From positions 766,497-830,496 of the forward strand of contig VWZL01000267.1 of assembly GCA_013396915.1 (NCBI GenBank): 64,000 bases of DNA, given 5' to 3'. This DNA is from Stercorarius parasiticus. Its lineage: Eukaryota > Chordata > Aves > Charadriiformes > Stercorariidae. The translations under genes were made by a program, and so were the position numbers. Shown here one piece after another: positions 49,101-61,007 of this stretch; within the stretch, counting starts at the first letter, position 1, and each line of letters starts with the position of its first letter. The notes beneath the pieces are model-generated. The model searched no databases. It saw only the letters and a program-made list of their open reading frames with translations, and was not told where the DNA came from.

Positions 49101-49679
49101 ATCAATTTTTGATGCACTTACATTGTATTGCCTTATGATTTGTTTTGCAGTCTACAAACTGCTGCAATAAAGATGAAAGGGATCATTAGGATCACTGGGC
49201 ATCACAACACAGCAGTTCCATGATGTATTAGTGTGCTGGTCTCAAAAAGGTCTCTTTTTCAAAACAACAAAGAATATCTATGTTCCCTTTTATAGAATAT
49301 TAGCGAAAATAAAAAATATTTCTCCAGCAATTTCCACAATTTTACCCCTCCTGACTTTAAAATGATCAAAGAATATTTAGATCAAAAGCCCCATGACTGA
49401 AACTCCAAAGTGCCTTGGGATATCTGCCCAGGCTCCTGGCTCTGCGCCTCTCTGCTGCTTTAAATGGTTCCAAATGCTACAAGGAGCCGAGCGTGCTAAA
49501 GAACTCCTCTTCAATGATAAATATTAGAAACAGTATATTTCAATCTTTTTAAGGCTATTTGCAGCATGCTTAAAGTTTTCATTTAGTTAACACAGAAATC
49601 CAGTTTCTGTGATAGGGAGTTTTATTCTGAGCCAGTGCCTCAGAATAAACCCAGGATGAGCTATTCCATCCCCTTTCCA
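46187..49679. other. Unique non-coding DNA
   Basis: No recognised gene or transposon. A GC-rich islet lies at 47150-47470. The AT-rich stretch at about 47810-48130 has many TAAT/ATTA words and little low-complexity bias, which is the look of conserved non-coding DNA, but no comparison is available. Confidence 0.45.
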
Positions 49680-50630
49680 GGGATGGAGGAGAGGCTGACT
49701 GGCTGTAGTTACCCGGATCCTCCTCCTTGCCCTTTTTGAAGACTGGCATGACAGTGGCTTTCCTCCAGTCCTCAGAGAGCTCTCCCGTTCTCCACTGATG
49801 GAGAGCGGCTTCGCAATAACATCTGCCAGCTCCCTCAGTACTCTCGGGTTCACCCCATCAGGTCCCATGGATTTGTGGGTGTCAGGTTTGCCTAAATGAT
49901 CTCTAACCCGATCCTCCTCAATCGAGGGAGAGTCTTCCTTACTCCAGACTCTCTCTCCTATCTCCAGGGTCTGAGGTTCCTGAGGGCCGGCCTTAGCAGT
50001 AAGGACTGAAGCAAAGAAGGCATTCAGTAACTCCGCCTTCTCTGCATCCTCCATCGACAGGGCACCCACCTCATTCACCTTTTGCTGCAGATGTACTTGA
50101 AGACGCCCTTCTCATTGTCCTTGACAAGCCTTGCCAGATTTAATTCCAAGTGGGCCTTCCTCGTTGCATCCCTGCATACTCTAACAACGTTCCTATACTC
50201 CTCCCAAGTGGCCATTCCCTTTTTCCACATTCTGTAAACTTTCTTCTTCCATCTGAGTTTTTCCAGAATCTCCTTGCTCATCCATGCAGGTCTCCTGCCT
50301 CCTTTGCTTCATTTCTTCCTCATAGGGATGCACCAATCTTGAGCTTGGAGGAAGTGGTGCTTGAGTACCAACCAGCTCTCTTGCATCCCCCTACGTGCTA
50401 GAGCCTTAGACCGTGGGATTCCTCCCAGGGGGTCTTTGAGGAGGCCAAAGTCAGCTCTCCTGAAGCCCAGGGCTGTAATCCTGTTTACCACTCTGCTTAT
50501 TCCTCACAGGATCCTGAACTCCACCATCTCATGGTCACTGCAGCCAAGGCTCCCCCCAACCTTCCCATTCCCAACCAGACCTTTGTTTGTCAACCCAAGG
50601 TCCATCAGCGCACCCCTCCTCGTGGAATGC
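49680..50630 (-). mobile_element. Internal CR1 fragment lacking its 3' end
   Basis: The minus strand carries the C-terminal endonuclease region (right end, about 50630), the linker, and the start of the RT domain (left end, about 49690). The left end breaks into unrelated sequence at about 49680, in the fingers region. There is no ORF2 C-terminus, 3' UTR or tail. CR1 inserts from its 3' end, so a copy without a 3' end must have lost it later by deletion or rearrangement, or be split by a mis-join. Confidence 0.93.
49690..50620 (-). pseudogene. CR1 ORF2 endonuclease-linker-RT fragment
   Basis: From right to left: the end of the endonuclease with its SDH box intact (SDHEMVE; codons at 50531-50539), then a stop shortly after it. 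ITALGFRRADFGLLKDPLGG and the linker (KEILEKLRWKKKVYRMWKKG, NLARLVKDNEKGVFKYICSK) follow, then KAELLNAFFASVLTAKAGPQ and the first RT segment (DTHKSMGPDGVNPRVLRELA). Several frameshifts separate these blocks. The preserved SDH box contrasts with the mutated one in the copy at 15428-17103. Confidence 0.9.
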
Positions 50631-52509
50631 TGTAAGAAAATGCCAGTTTCTTAGTAAGCCATAGAGCTATAGTTTTCTATAGAGCCATAGAGCTTAAGTT
50701 TTTGTCCACCTGGTTCCACAGAAAATCTTATTACTTCCATTTCTAACAGCATAAAATTAGCAAACATATTATTTTTCTCGCAGGAAAGTATATTTCCAAG
50801 CATTTAGTCATTTGTTGAAAAATATTTTGAAAGCAACAAGGCTTATGAGTAAATGTATACTCTGGGACTGAGCCTTATTTTAATAAATAAAAGGTGGAGG
50901 GCTTCTTTGTATCAACTGCAACAATACTGAATGCGGGCAGCAACGTATTCTCGCTTCAAATTGCTCTCTTATTCAAAGCTATTTATGGGCTTCAATCCGA
51001 GTGCATTCACACACTGAGCACATTACAATTGTAAGATTCTCTGCAGTATTAATAATTCCACACAGGGCCTTATCAATTGTTTACATTAAAGGTAAATGTT
51101 TCTCTTGATTTCCAACACACTTTAGAGTACCGGATTTAAACCACGTCCAGTTCATGTCTATCTACAACCTACCCCAATTCACCTTATTTCTAACAGCTAC
51201 TATAATAGATTATGTGTTATATGATGTTCCTAGCCTCTGGTATTTTCAGCTGTAGAGTCAGGCATTGTCATCAGTTTTTTACTTGTTTTATTTTATTTGA
51301 ATTTTATTTGTTCAGCTGCATTATTTGAGTGAGTTTCTCAGTCTGTACCCTTCATTTTACCTCTGAAAGCAAAAGGTATGAAAGGGATTTTAGGAAGTGA
51401 TTAAAGTATTTAGTCTTCCAGAGAGCGCTAAAGGTTGTTTGTCACCTTAATTCATGTGAAACTCAAACACCTATAAATCTCCCACCACATCCCAAACCAC
51501 TAATAGTGTCAAAATTAAAAAAAAACCAAACTTCCACAGAACATTTTATATCAAATTATATGTGACGTAATGTCAAATATCCCATCTAGTATGTTTTCCA
51601 TGTTGGCAACTAACAGAAGTAACACCAAAATCCAAAGACCTTTCAACGTAGAACTTGACACACCAGACAGTGCCAGCACTGCAAAACCCATTTTCTTCAA
51701 AATCCTACACATAGTGCATTATGATGATGATATATCTTTGTCTTTTTTTTGACAAAGTATGAAAGTTTTACTATCTAGAGAGAAGAACTGATAGGAATAA
51801 TTCAAGTTGTGGTTTATTGGTTTGGCAGTGCTTGTCCTGCATGCCTGTTATCTGCTCCAAGTTTTCTATTTTATGCAAAATTCATTCTTAGGAGTTATAG
51901 TGCACTTGTTCCCGCAGGAACTATACTTCGGCACAGTTCTTGTGAATATCAAAAACTACACACTGAAGCTAATTTTGTGCATTCAGTGGTGGCTATTCAG
52001 CACAAGTCTTGGTTTAGCAACATTATTTCCTCTCCTGCCGAGGAATCTGTTCTCTTTGTGCCTATTCAACACTGGCTACTGAAAGGAGAACTGGTGGAGA
52101 AATTCTGAAAAATAGGCTGCTTAGCTGAAATCTGAGCATTTAATAAAACTGGATTATGTTGTAATTTAATTTCCAAAGAAAACTAGAAAATAAAGCTCTG
52201 ACAAGATACAAGCAAAAAAAAAATGTTCCGTCTTTTCATTTTCAGATCATTCTTTGTTCAAAGTCTCCAGTTTGTGTAATAGCATAATAAGTCTAAATTT
52301 TAACACAAAACAGTTTGATTTTGTAAAGAAGATACATTTTGATTAACATATATTAAAAAAATCTAGTTTTCCCTAGGAACAAATTTAAAAATGTTAGGCC
52401 TTGTTCATTGAGGGGGGGGAAACAAACCAAATCAAATTTCAGCATCTTCAAGTCTTTGCAAAATTTCTCTTCTCTTCCTATGTTTGACCTGTTCCGCAGA
52501 CTCTCAGCT

Positions 52510-52760
52510 AACGAAGTGACACTAGGCCGGTGCGGTGGCACAGCCCCCGGCCGCACTGCGTCGTCGGCACCAGCCAGCTCTGCTCCTGCTTTGGCTATGA
52601 TGGCGCCGGGCCCAACGCTGCCCTTGCGTCAGTTCCAACGGCAGAGCAGGGACAATCTGGCACTTTCCCACCTTGCCTACCGGGGCCATGAGTTCTGACA
52701 ATCTGGTACCTTCTCGTCCCGGTGCCGGTACGGAAAAGCGGGGGATGAGGCTCCCCCTGA
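52510..52760. promoter_or_regulatory. CpG-dense islet, possible promoter
   Basis: About twenty CpGs fall in about 250 bases, in surroundings where CpG is rare. The islet contains GTCGTCGGC and GGCGCCGGG, and an imperfect 46-bp-spaced repeat of GACAATCTGG (52651 and 52697). A pyrimidine-rich stretch ending TTCCGCAG lies just upstream (52464-52499). It could be a small CpG-island promoter, an exon, or the remnant of a GC-rich repeat. No TATA box or coding exon is convincing. Confidence 0.2.
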
Positions 52761-55493
52761 CGGCAGCAGGAAATGCACCCCAGAGCCCCCCTGGCCCAAG
52801 TCCAGCCCGCCCTGAATGTTGCCAAGATCCCCTGAGAAGAATTGTGGCCACAATGGAAAACTACTGACCAAATCAGCCATCTCGCGACCCTGTACGTATC
52901 GATCCTAACGTGAGGCCCTCGGGAGCTCTCCGGGACCCCAGCAAGCAGCTATGTCCCATTTCAGGAGGTGACTCAGACCGTCCCCTGACAGAAGCCGACA
53001 AAGGGAAGAGTGAGTATAGTTATTTTGGTGTTACGAGTTATTTACAAACAGCATCACAGGCAGACAGGTACCAATCCTGGCATCCTACATCTCTTCTCCT
53101 AGAGAAACAGAATAATAGAAAGCAGAGACGAAAGAAATCCGGAGACACTACCCAGCCCATTTCTGCATCCAAAGATGGAATCAGAGACACTTAAACCATC
53201 TCAGACATGTCATTTCTTTTCCTAATGTTTTGGAGTTTTTCCTCTTTTTCATCAATTATACACTCATCTCCATAATCAAGGCTTCTAGGTGGAAAACCTC
53301 CCACATCACAGCACATGATGCATCTGAGCTGTGCAGGCCAGGGATCATTAATCACATACCTCTTCATACTTCAGGGGAGAAGACAGGGATATTATCTGTC
53401 CATATGGTTCCCCTCTGCTCTCAGGTGAAGAGCCTACATGCTGCACCGTACAGAGATCAACTGCAACCTGTACGGAGAAGCATAAAGAAAGGGGAAAGTC
53501 CAAAGACAGATGTGAAACTATACAAGCCCTCAATAACAAAAGGAAAAATTTTTGATGACAGTCTTTGGATTCACCAAAAAACAAATAAAGTCCAAACATT
53601 AAGCCTGTTGTCTGTTTCTCTGTAAATCTTAGATAACCGACCTGTAACACACTGCTGAGGTGCTCAAGAGAGCAGAAGATATTCCACCAGCTGTTTCTGG
53701 TACTTTAATACGTGAAGCAGAAAAAGGCTGTCAACAACCAAGGAGCTTTCTAGAGGAATTCTGAGACATCTGAATAGCAATCATCTACAGGGGATTTTTG
53801 TTTCTTCTAAAGTTTCAGTCTTGAAGAGCGCATTGGGAACCAGACAAGCCGCCTTGGAAGACCATTTCAAAATGCTCCTGAAGACCCAGCAGTGGTAGGT
53901 TCAGAGTCTGCCAGAGAACAGCATATTTTCAGGGTGGAAAGCTGCCAAGGCGTTTGTGACTCACTTATCTCAGACGATAACTGCTCACATGAGCCAAGCT
54001 ACACACCTGTTTAAATGCCTGCAGAATCACAGCTTTAAATTACAAAAATGCTACTAAATATCAGGAAAATTGAATTTATTTTGATGATAATTAACTTGAC
54101 ATTTCTTCTAGCATGGAAGGAAGAATGCCTGTCTTGCAGTAAAGGCAGCAGTCTCGGCCACTTGGGTTTTATTGTTACACAGAATACAGGCTTCCTGTGG
54201 GATCTCTGCTTAAGATTCATAAACTTTATGAAAAAGACAGCTGCAAGACTCTCTCATTAAATTCATACATGTTCCTTCTTTAGAACACTTTTTGTTTAAT
54301 GTCTAAAAAACCCAGATTGAAGTTAGGCAGTTCATGTAGCAGGACACTACCTACACTATAGTCTAATGCATCTCACCAAATCCTAAAGTTTTGTTGCCTA
54401 TCATCCCTCATTTTATGCTTAGATTGTAAATTCATTGATGGGAGATCATTATTTGGTTTTGCTTATATAGTGTGTAAAAGGGTGGAATTCTAGTCCGTCA
54501 TAGGATCTTCTATATGCCAGGAAATGGCAAATAATGAAAGTAATAATATCTGATTTACTGTGAAGATCTCTCTCAAGTCATTTTCTCCATATAATTGTTA
54601 CTCAGTAGTGCAATGCTCTTTGGCTTCTGAACACTGGAATATGTTTTATATTTTATTTTAAATATACTTCATTCAGTGATTAGTTACTTAATGTTTGTAT
54701 ACATCCCTGAACAGTGAAACACAACTGAAATCGTAAGTATTATTCATAATCTTTTATCATGACTTTTTTTGTTGTTGTTCTAAATTCTGTAAAGACTTGC
54801 ACACTGCCAAGACACTAAATTTGGTCTTGGCTGTTTCCATATGCTGTCTGAGCTTACTGGGATGTAGCTAAATCCGTGAGTGCAAATATTAAGTTTTTCT
54901 CAAAAACTTCAGACAAAAAACAAGTCAGAAAGGGAAATTATCTAGGGACGCCATTCACACGCAACCCCCAGACAAGGGCTACTGCTGCCTGTGGACCAAA
55001 GTTCGGGGCAGTACAGCTAAGAAAACATCTGAGGCAACCGAAAAGAAGTGAACCACAAGCCCTGTAAGAAGTGCGAAAACACAGAAAAAAATGTAAGTGT
55101 GGATAGATAGGGGAGTAGTTAGCAGCATGAGGACTCAAGTGGAAAAATATTGACGTTAAAAGGTTTAAAATGCTAAAAAAATGGGGAACCAGAAGATGGC
55201 AACTCAGCAACGCCAAGGATCAGCTCAGTCTAAGGAGCAAAGACAGTTGACTCCTCCTCACCTTACCACAAACTGCCTGAGCAGCGAGCGCTTGTCAGGT
55301 GTCTGCTAATCTATTCCTAACCCTTGCCTACTAGCTCCCTGCTCCTAGCTACCCAGGGTGTATTACACACAAAAATGGCTCTGTATTCGCCGGCTGTGTA
55401 AATGCTGTGCTTCATGCTCACACTAAAAAGAGCAAAAGGAGTATAAGTTGCCAAAATGAATCAGAGAAAGGGGGTTACAAATGCAATTCTCTT

Positions 55494-55510
55494 AAAAAAA
55501 AAAAAAAAAA
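55494..55510. repeat. Poly-A run (17)
   Basis: Uninterrupted A homopolymer in unique DNA, with no insertion body recognised upstream. Confidence 0.9.
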
Positions 55511-58500
55511 GGCAGCTCCTTAGAATTAGGAAACAAAAGAAGTGAATTATGGTTGCAGTACCGTCAGCCTATTATGTCCTGAAGACATTTTCATACACAA
55601 CATACTGCCAGGAGCCCTTATATCCTCACTGAAGTGATTATTATGAAATATGTAGTCCCCTAGAGTCTTTGTGCTAATATACATTCCATATAGAATCTAT
55701 GCATAGAAAGTTTCGCCTGCAGAAATTATGTGAACATAAGCTTGACATACGAATGGGCAAGAAGAAATAGACTTTTCATATTAGACAAAAATAATTCAGC
55801 CTTAAATGTACTGAGACAAGGGCTCTGCACCAGCACTATCCGTCCCGTCAGCTGCCTCTGCCCCCCGCGCAGCAGACTAGACCACACCGCAGGACAGAGA
55901 CCCTCCACCGCGCGCCCGCAGCAGCAGAATGAGGTGCGCTCCTCTAACACCTGTGCCCTCTCCCACCGCAGGACTCTCCAACACATCCTCAGAGGGGTCT
56001 CCACCGCCCGCTGGGCTGACAGTAAGAGACCAGAAGCCCTTCATCAGAGCAGATCTCACACCTGTTTCTTTCTCTGTGCTGAGGCCAACGCAACACAAGT
56101 CTCTCATCGCTTCCTGGCCCAGGAAGGCACTGCATGCCTTGCAGCTACAGGGGTGTCCATCCTTCAGTGCATTTTGCAGGAGATGAGAGAAAAGTGAGAA
56201 TCACTTTCCTGCCTTTCGTGCAGTGTCACCTGTGAAACCTACAGCACTGGCACATAACGTTTAAAATCCTGTTCTGGCTCCCCAGAGGGCAGCCCCCACT
56301 CCCTGCATTCTGCTGTTTCACTCAGACCAGCGTGGAAAAATGCATCGCCATGTCACAGAAACAGGCATCATCACCCAGCACATCTGCCATCCCTGTACGT
56401 TTATCTCAAAGATGATGCTGATCACTCCCCACCTGGCTGCCAAAAGTTGGTGCTCACCTTCTAATCCACGGCCTGCTGACAGCATCTATGCAAACTTTCA
56501 GTAACACTGCACTCACGTCCGTACCTTCAAGCTTACCGGGCTCCTTGCTTGCAACCTCACCAGTTGAGAGTTTCCACCACAGGTAACGTGTTTGCTCCAG
56601 CCATTGCTGACCTCCAAACTTCACTGACTTCTCACACAGGCCCTGAGATCCTGCACAGAGCAGTGATGTGCAGGCTTAGCTGGCTAACTGCACAGGGGTG
56701 AACTTCACACTATCACCTGGGCACCAGAATCTTGACAGAAGAATATTACATTTTGCTCTGAGGTCATAAATTGTCCAGCGACTCCCACAAGCTCGTCTAT
56801 CACAACTGAGGTGTCTAGTCCTGCCCCGTTTTTCAGCTGATGGATGAGAAAGTACAATCTGAGGTGCCTGGGTGGTCCAGCTTCATCACCATTTGTGGTC
56901 TGCAGTGGCAGAGCGGAAGTTTGAGATGGTCTTCTCCTATCCACACCAGTCTGAAGCTCTTTTTGTCATCCAATTTATTCCACTTATAAGTCATAGGAAA
57001 TACTAAACAATCTGTCTGCCTTTTTGGTGCTTAGATCTTTACCTAATCTATGTCACCCGAATAAGCCCACACAGGGCACACAACTTTTCCAACAGATAAC
57101 ATTCTGAAATGAATTTGCTGAATACAAAGGGGAATAAGACAGTCTCACGCAAACTTCTGCACAATGTCTCAAATTTACACATAACCCATGGATTCAGAAA
57201 ACACCCATTTTTTCTCTCCTGGCAGGACAGCACAAATGTGTACATCCCTTTATTCAGAGAGCTAAAAGCAAGAGAGCTGTTTGCATGTCCAAGTAATATA
57301 CGTTGTGAGTAATGGATGTAAAAGTGGCCACATCATACAAACATCTCGTATTTACAAACCAGCAGCATTCCAACACTGTCTCGGGCAGCGCTGGCACTGC
57401 CAAGCACTTTTCATGTGCTAAAATGTCTGGGTTAATACAGAGAGAGAAAAGAACATCTGGGCTTGAAATGCACATTGGCCCATTCTCAGCACCGCTGCAA
57501 ATGTTTACGCTCCCAGCGTCTCACACAAACCCAAACAAATCCAGAATTAAAGTGCTGCAAAATGCTTTCTGTGCAGTTGTTCAAATTGCTGCAGATTTTC
57601 TGCAAAGAGTCCAATACACGCAAAAAGTGCTGGGGAAATGTGGACTGGACTCACTCATAGGTGAAACCCATCTCAGTATGCATAGGGGAAAAATAAGTTC
57701 TCTAAAGAACAGAAGCCATTCATGATTAATATACTTTAAACTATATCATCATCTTTGGCAGCGTTAATTATGAACCAGAAATCAGTTGGCACTAATGTAT
57801 CTATAAAAGGAAGCAGATGTTTTAGAATTAATATCTTCTACAAACGTTTATTTTTTATTGAAAATAAAACTAAGTTTCCAACTCAAAAACATTTTGATAT
57901 ATTGTGTAGGTCTTGGTTTGTAAAGATGTGAAATACACCATACATCCATAATGGACATCTAATCTATGTTAATTAATGAAATACAACCACAAATAGGGCC
58001 AAACACTGGAATACTATATAACAAAGAGCTATTACTTTTGTACCTTTCTCACCTTTAAAAAAGAAAAAAGAACGTGTAGTCATTTTACCTCTAAACATGA
58101 AAGAGTCGGTAGTATCATTGACTCCTGCTTGCAATAAACTATCAGACTGTCACAAAACAATCAAAACAGAGCTGTCAGTCAAAGAAGGTAAGTTTTCCAA
58201 GGGTACCTTAACCATCAGAGTATTCCGTGTCATTAGAAATGGCAAAAAGATTAAATCAAAATTCTTAACCTTTTGGGGGTTTGACACGATCTCAGTGACT
58301 CTAAGATTCTAACTTAAAAAAAACCAAACACTTTCTCCCCCAGTTATGTGCACATCAGTAGCTAGTGCCGTACTATCACAAAGGTGCTCTCAAACCTTTT
58401 GCATTATGAATTCTATTTTCTGCAGATGACAGTGCTGTTCTGGAGAGCAATTTCTCGCATGTACCTAAGTGTTTTCCTGAGTAGACATGAACCAATACAG

Positions 58501-58717
58501 ATGTTCAGGTTATATAAATAAAAGAAAGGAAGAGAGAAAACCTTTAAGTTCATTTGAGGGGACAGAATACTAACCAACCTGCATGCTCAAAAACGTGGGA
58601 AAAACTCACAGTATGTCCCTGAACTTTCAAACTGGTAAAACAGAAGTTGCTCTTTAACATAGCTAGAACAGGAAAACATCTTTCTCCCTGAAATCTATTA
58701 AGGTTCTAGAAACTGCA

Positions 58718-59172
58718 GAGTCCAGAGGAGGCCCTGGAGATGCTGGGTGGGCTGGAGCCCCTCTGCTGTGAGGACAGGCTGAGAGAGTTGGGGGGTTCAG
58801 CCTGGAGGAGAGAAGGCTCCGGGGAGACCTTCCAGCCCCTTCCAGTCCCTAAAGGGGCTCCGAGAAAAATGGGGAGGGACTCTGGAGCAGGGAGGGGAGC
58901 CATGGGACGAGGGGGAAGGGTTTTACACTGAAAGAGGGGAGAATGAGATGAGATCTGAGGCAGAAATGCTTTGTGAGGGCGGTGAGCCCCTGGCCCAGGT
59001 TGCCCAGAGAAGCTGTGGCTGCCCCATCCCTGGAGGGGTTCAAGGCCAGGTTTGGCGGGGCTTGGAGCAACCTGGGCTGGTGGGAGGTGTCCCTGCCCAG
59101 GGCAGGGGGTGGGACGGGATGATCTTTAACGTCCCTTCCCACCCAAATCACTCTGTGATTCTATGATTCTAT
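58718..59172 (+). mobile_element. CR1 3' fragment
   Basis: Plus-strand late ORF2 (GGTGGGCTGGAGCCCCTCTG, GAGGACAGGCTGAGAGAGTT, GGAGAAGGCTCC-like block), the conserved GGTTGCCCAGAGAAGCTGTG, then 3' UTR (GATCTTTAACGTCCCTTCCC) and tail CTGTGATTCTATGATTCTAT. It is about 455 bp with small deletions and frameshifts. The 3' UTR type matches the copies at 35212 and 41552. Confidence 0.94.
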
Positions 59173-59946
59173 CGTCTGATAACTCTGATTTACTCTTTAG
59201 ATATGAAGTGCTACAACCAAGTAACTGGGGGAGGAAGCAGGTTAATATTATATATTATATGCCTTGTGAAAACTGGTACCTGTTACCGTTCGGTGTCACT
59301 ACATGTGATGGCTGTCCTGTTGCAAGGTGCAGGCAGGGTAAGGCAGATGCCTCAAATGAGAGCGCTCTGGAAATGCAGATGCCTTTTGCTGCCATAGTGG
59401 GATGGTCCCGCGTGGGGAGACAGGCACCAACGTTCCTCACAGAAGCAGAACTCTCCCTTCCACAACCTTCCTCCGGGATGGAAACAGCAGCAGGGAAGCC
59501 TGGTCCCAGCCCTTCCCATGGAAGGAGCACCCCAAAGTCTGGCCCCATCCTTTACCTCAGGGAGAGACATTCAGTGTTTCCTGCATGGTGGGCTTGCCCA
59601 CAGCAATCTCCAAAGACGTGGACCTCTCCCAGTGGGCTGATTTCTGACCTTGGCCAGCTAAAGACAGATAATGGGACTGCTGGACCTGAGTGTTAAGAAG
59701 GGGAATGGAGTATCTAAACTGTACGAAAGATAACCCCAAATCAAATTTGTAGCTAGTGCAAGAGAGGCATAACTAAATTTAGTAAAGCTCTATCAATATA
59801 CATCATCCTAGAATAAGGCTCTTTGTACATCCAATAAAGAAGAACACAGTAATTTCCAAAGCTTTCCATCTGTTCAGGCACTGTCAAGTTTCCAGATTTT
59901 TTTTCAAAATATTGCACTGCTTACCTTTTAATTAGTAACAACACAG
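59173..59946. other. Unique DNA between two CR1 copies
   Basis: A 177-codon plus-strand frame (59163-59696) begins inside the preceding CR1 tail and fills much of this interval. It has no recognised domain. A second long frame lies on the opposite strand over the same GC-rich bases, so composition probably explains both. Confidence 0.45.
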
Positions 59947-59965
59947 GCAGGTCAGTCTCACCTCT

Positions 59966-60536
59966 GTGCCTGGCAAGATCACGGAGCAGATCCTCCTGGA
60001 AACTCTGCTAAGACACATGAAGAATAACGAGGTGATTGGTGACAGCCCACATGGCTTCACCAAAGGCAAATCATGCCTAACAAATTTGGTGGCCTTCTAT
60101 GATGTTGCCACAGCATTGGTAGATAAGGGGAGAGCAACTGACGTCTTCTACCTGGACTTATGCAAAGTGATTGACACTGTCCCGCACAACATCCTCATCT
60201 CTAAATTGGAAAGGCATGGATTTGGTGGCTGGACCACTTGGTGGATAAGGAACTGGCTAGATGGCCGCACTCAAAGGGGTGCAGTCAATGGCTCAATGTC
60301 CACATGGAAAGCGGTGATGAGTGGCGTTCCTCAGGGGTCAGTACTGGGACCAGTGCTGTTTAACATCTTTGTCGGTGACAGGGACAGTGAGATCAAGTGC
60401 ACCCTCAGCAAGTTTGCTGATGACACCAAGCTGTGTGGCACAGTCGACACGCTGGAGGGATAGGATACCATCCAGAGGGACCTTGACAGGCTTGAGAGGT
60501 GGGCCTGTGCGAACCTCATGAAGTTCAACCAGGCCA
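59966..60536 (+). pseudogene. CR1 ORF2 reverse transcriptase, nearly intact
   Basis: A 165-codon frame holds [20 protein letters not shown], motif A ([15 protein letters not shown], catalytic Asp present), motif B ([17 protein letters not shown]) and motif C FADD with both aspartates (60413-60424). It ends at a TAG at 60461-60463, just after the VDTLEG segment. Beyond the stop the same frame continues into ORF2-like sequence up to the N gap, so a single substitution probably made the stop. The N-terminal fingers and the endonuclease are absent, so the element is non-autonomous and dead. Confidence 0.93.
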
Positions 60537-60568
60537 NNNNNNNNNNNNNNNNNNNNNNNNNNNNNNNN
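60537..60568. other. Assembly gap (32 N) inside CR1
   Basis: Left of the gap ORF2 has reached the KFNQA segment. To the right it resumes at KMIRGLEPLCYADRL. In the other copies these points are about 350 bp apart, so 32 N probably understates the missing length. Confidence 0.9.
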
Positions 60569-60970
60569 AAGATGATCAGAGGGCTGGAGCCCCTCTGCTA
60601 TGCGGACAGGCTGAGAGAGTTGGGGTTGTTCAGCCTGGAGAAGAGAAGGCTCCGGGGAGACCTTATAGCGGCCTTCCAGTACCTAAAGGGAGCCTACAGG
60701 ACGGATGGGGAGGGACTCTTTATCAGGGAGTGTTATGATAGGACACGGGGTAACCGCCTCAAGTTGAGAGAGGGTAGATTTAGATTGGATATCAGGAAAA
60801 AATTCTTTACTGTGAGGGTGGTGAGGCACTGGAACAGGTTGCCCAGAGAAGTTGTCAATGCCCCATCCCTGGAAGGGTTCAAGGCCAGGCTGGATGAGGC
60901 TTTGAGCAGCCTGGTGTGGTGGGAAGTGTCCCTGCCCAGGGCAGGGGGGTTGGAACTAGATGATCTTTAA
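60569..60970 (+). pseudogene. CR1 ORF2 C-terminal domain
   Basis: Open frame from the gap to the natural end of ORF2: [80 protein letters not shown]. No internal stop is visible, which fits a young copy. The final stop is at about 60968. Confidence 0.92.
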
Positions 60971-61007
60971 GGTCCCTTCCAACCCGAACCATTCTGTGAT
61001 TCTGTGA

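Larger units (their letters stand above)
50631..58717. other. Unique non-coding DNA with GC-rich islets
   Basis: About 8 kb with no recognised gene or transposon. A CpG-dense islet lies at 52510-52760. A GC-rich region at 55800-56950 has long but unrecognised frames on both strands. A short A17 run is at 55494-55510. The remainder is AT-rich. Confidence 0.45.
59947..61007 (+). mobile_element. CR1 copy with best-preserved RT and an assembly gap
   Basis: Plus-strand CR1 from the middle of the RT domain (GTCAGTCTCACCTCTGTGCC) to the 3' tail (CATTCTGTGATTCTGTGA). A run of 32 N interrupts it at 60537-60568. Apart from that gap the copy is colinear. 5' truncation is at about 59947. The 3' UTR (GATCTTTAAGGTCCCTTCCA) and clean coding frames suggest a comparatively young insertion. 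Confidence 0.95.

Noticed and set aside
59163..59696. 177-codon plus-strand open frame
   Set aside because: It starts inside a CR1 tail, has no recognised domain, and has a long overlapping frame on the other strand. Probably chance.
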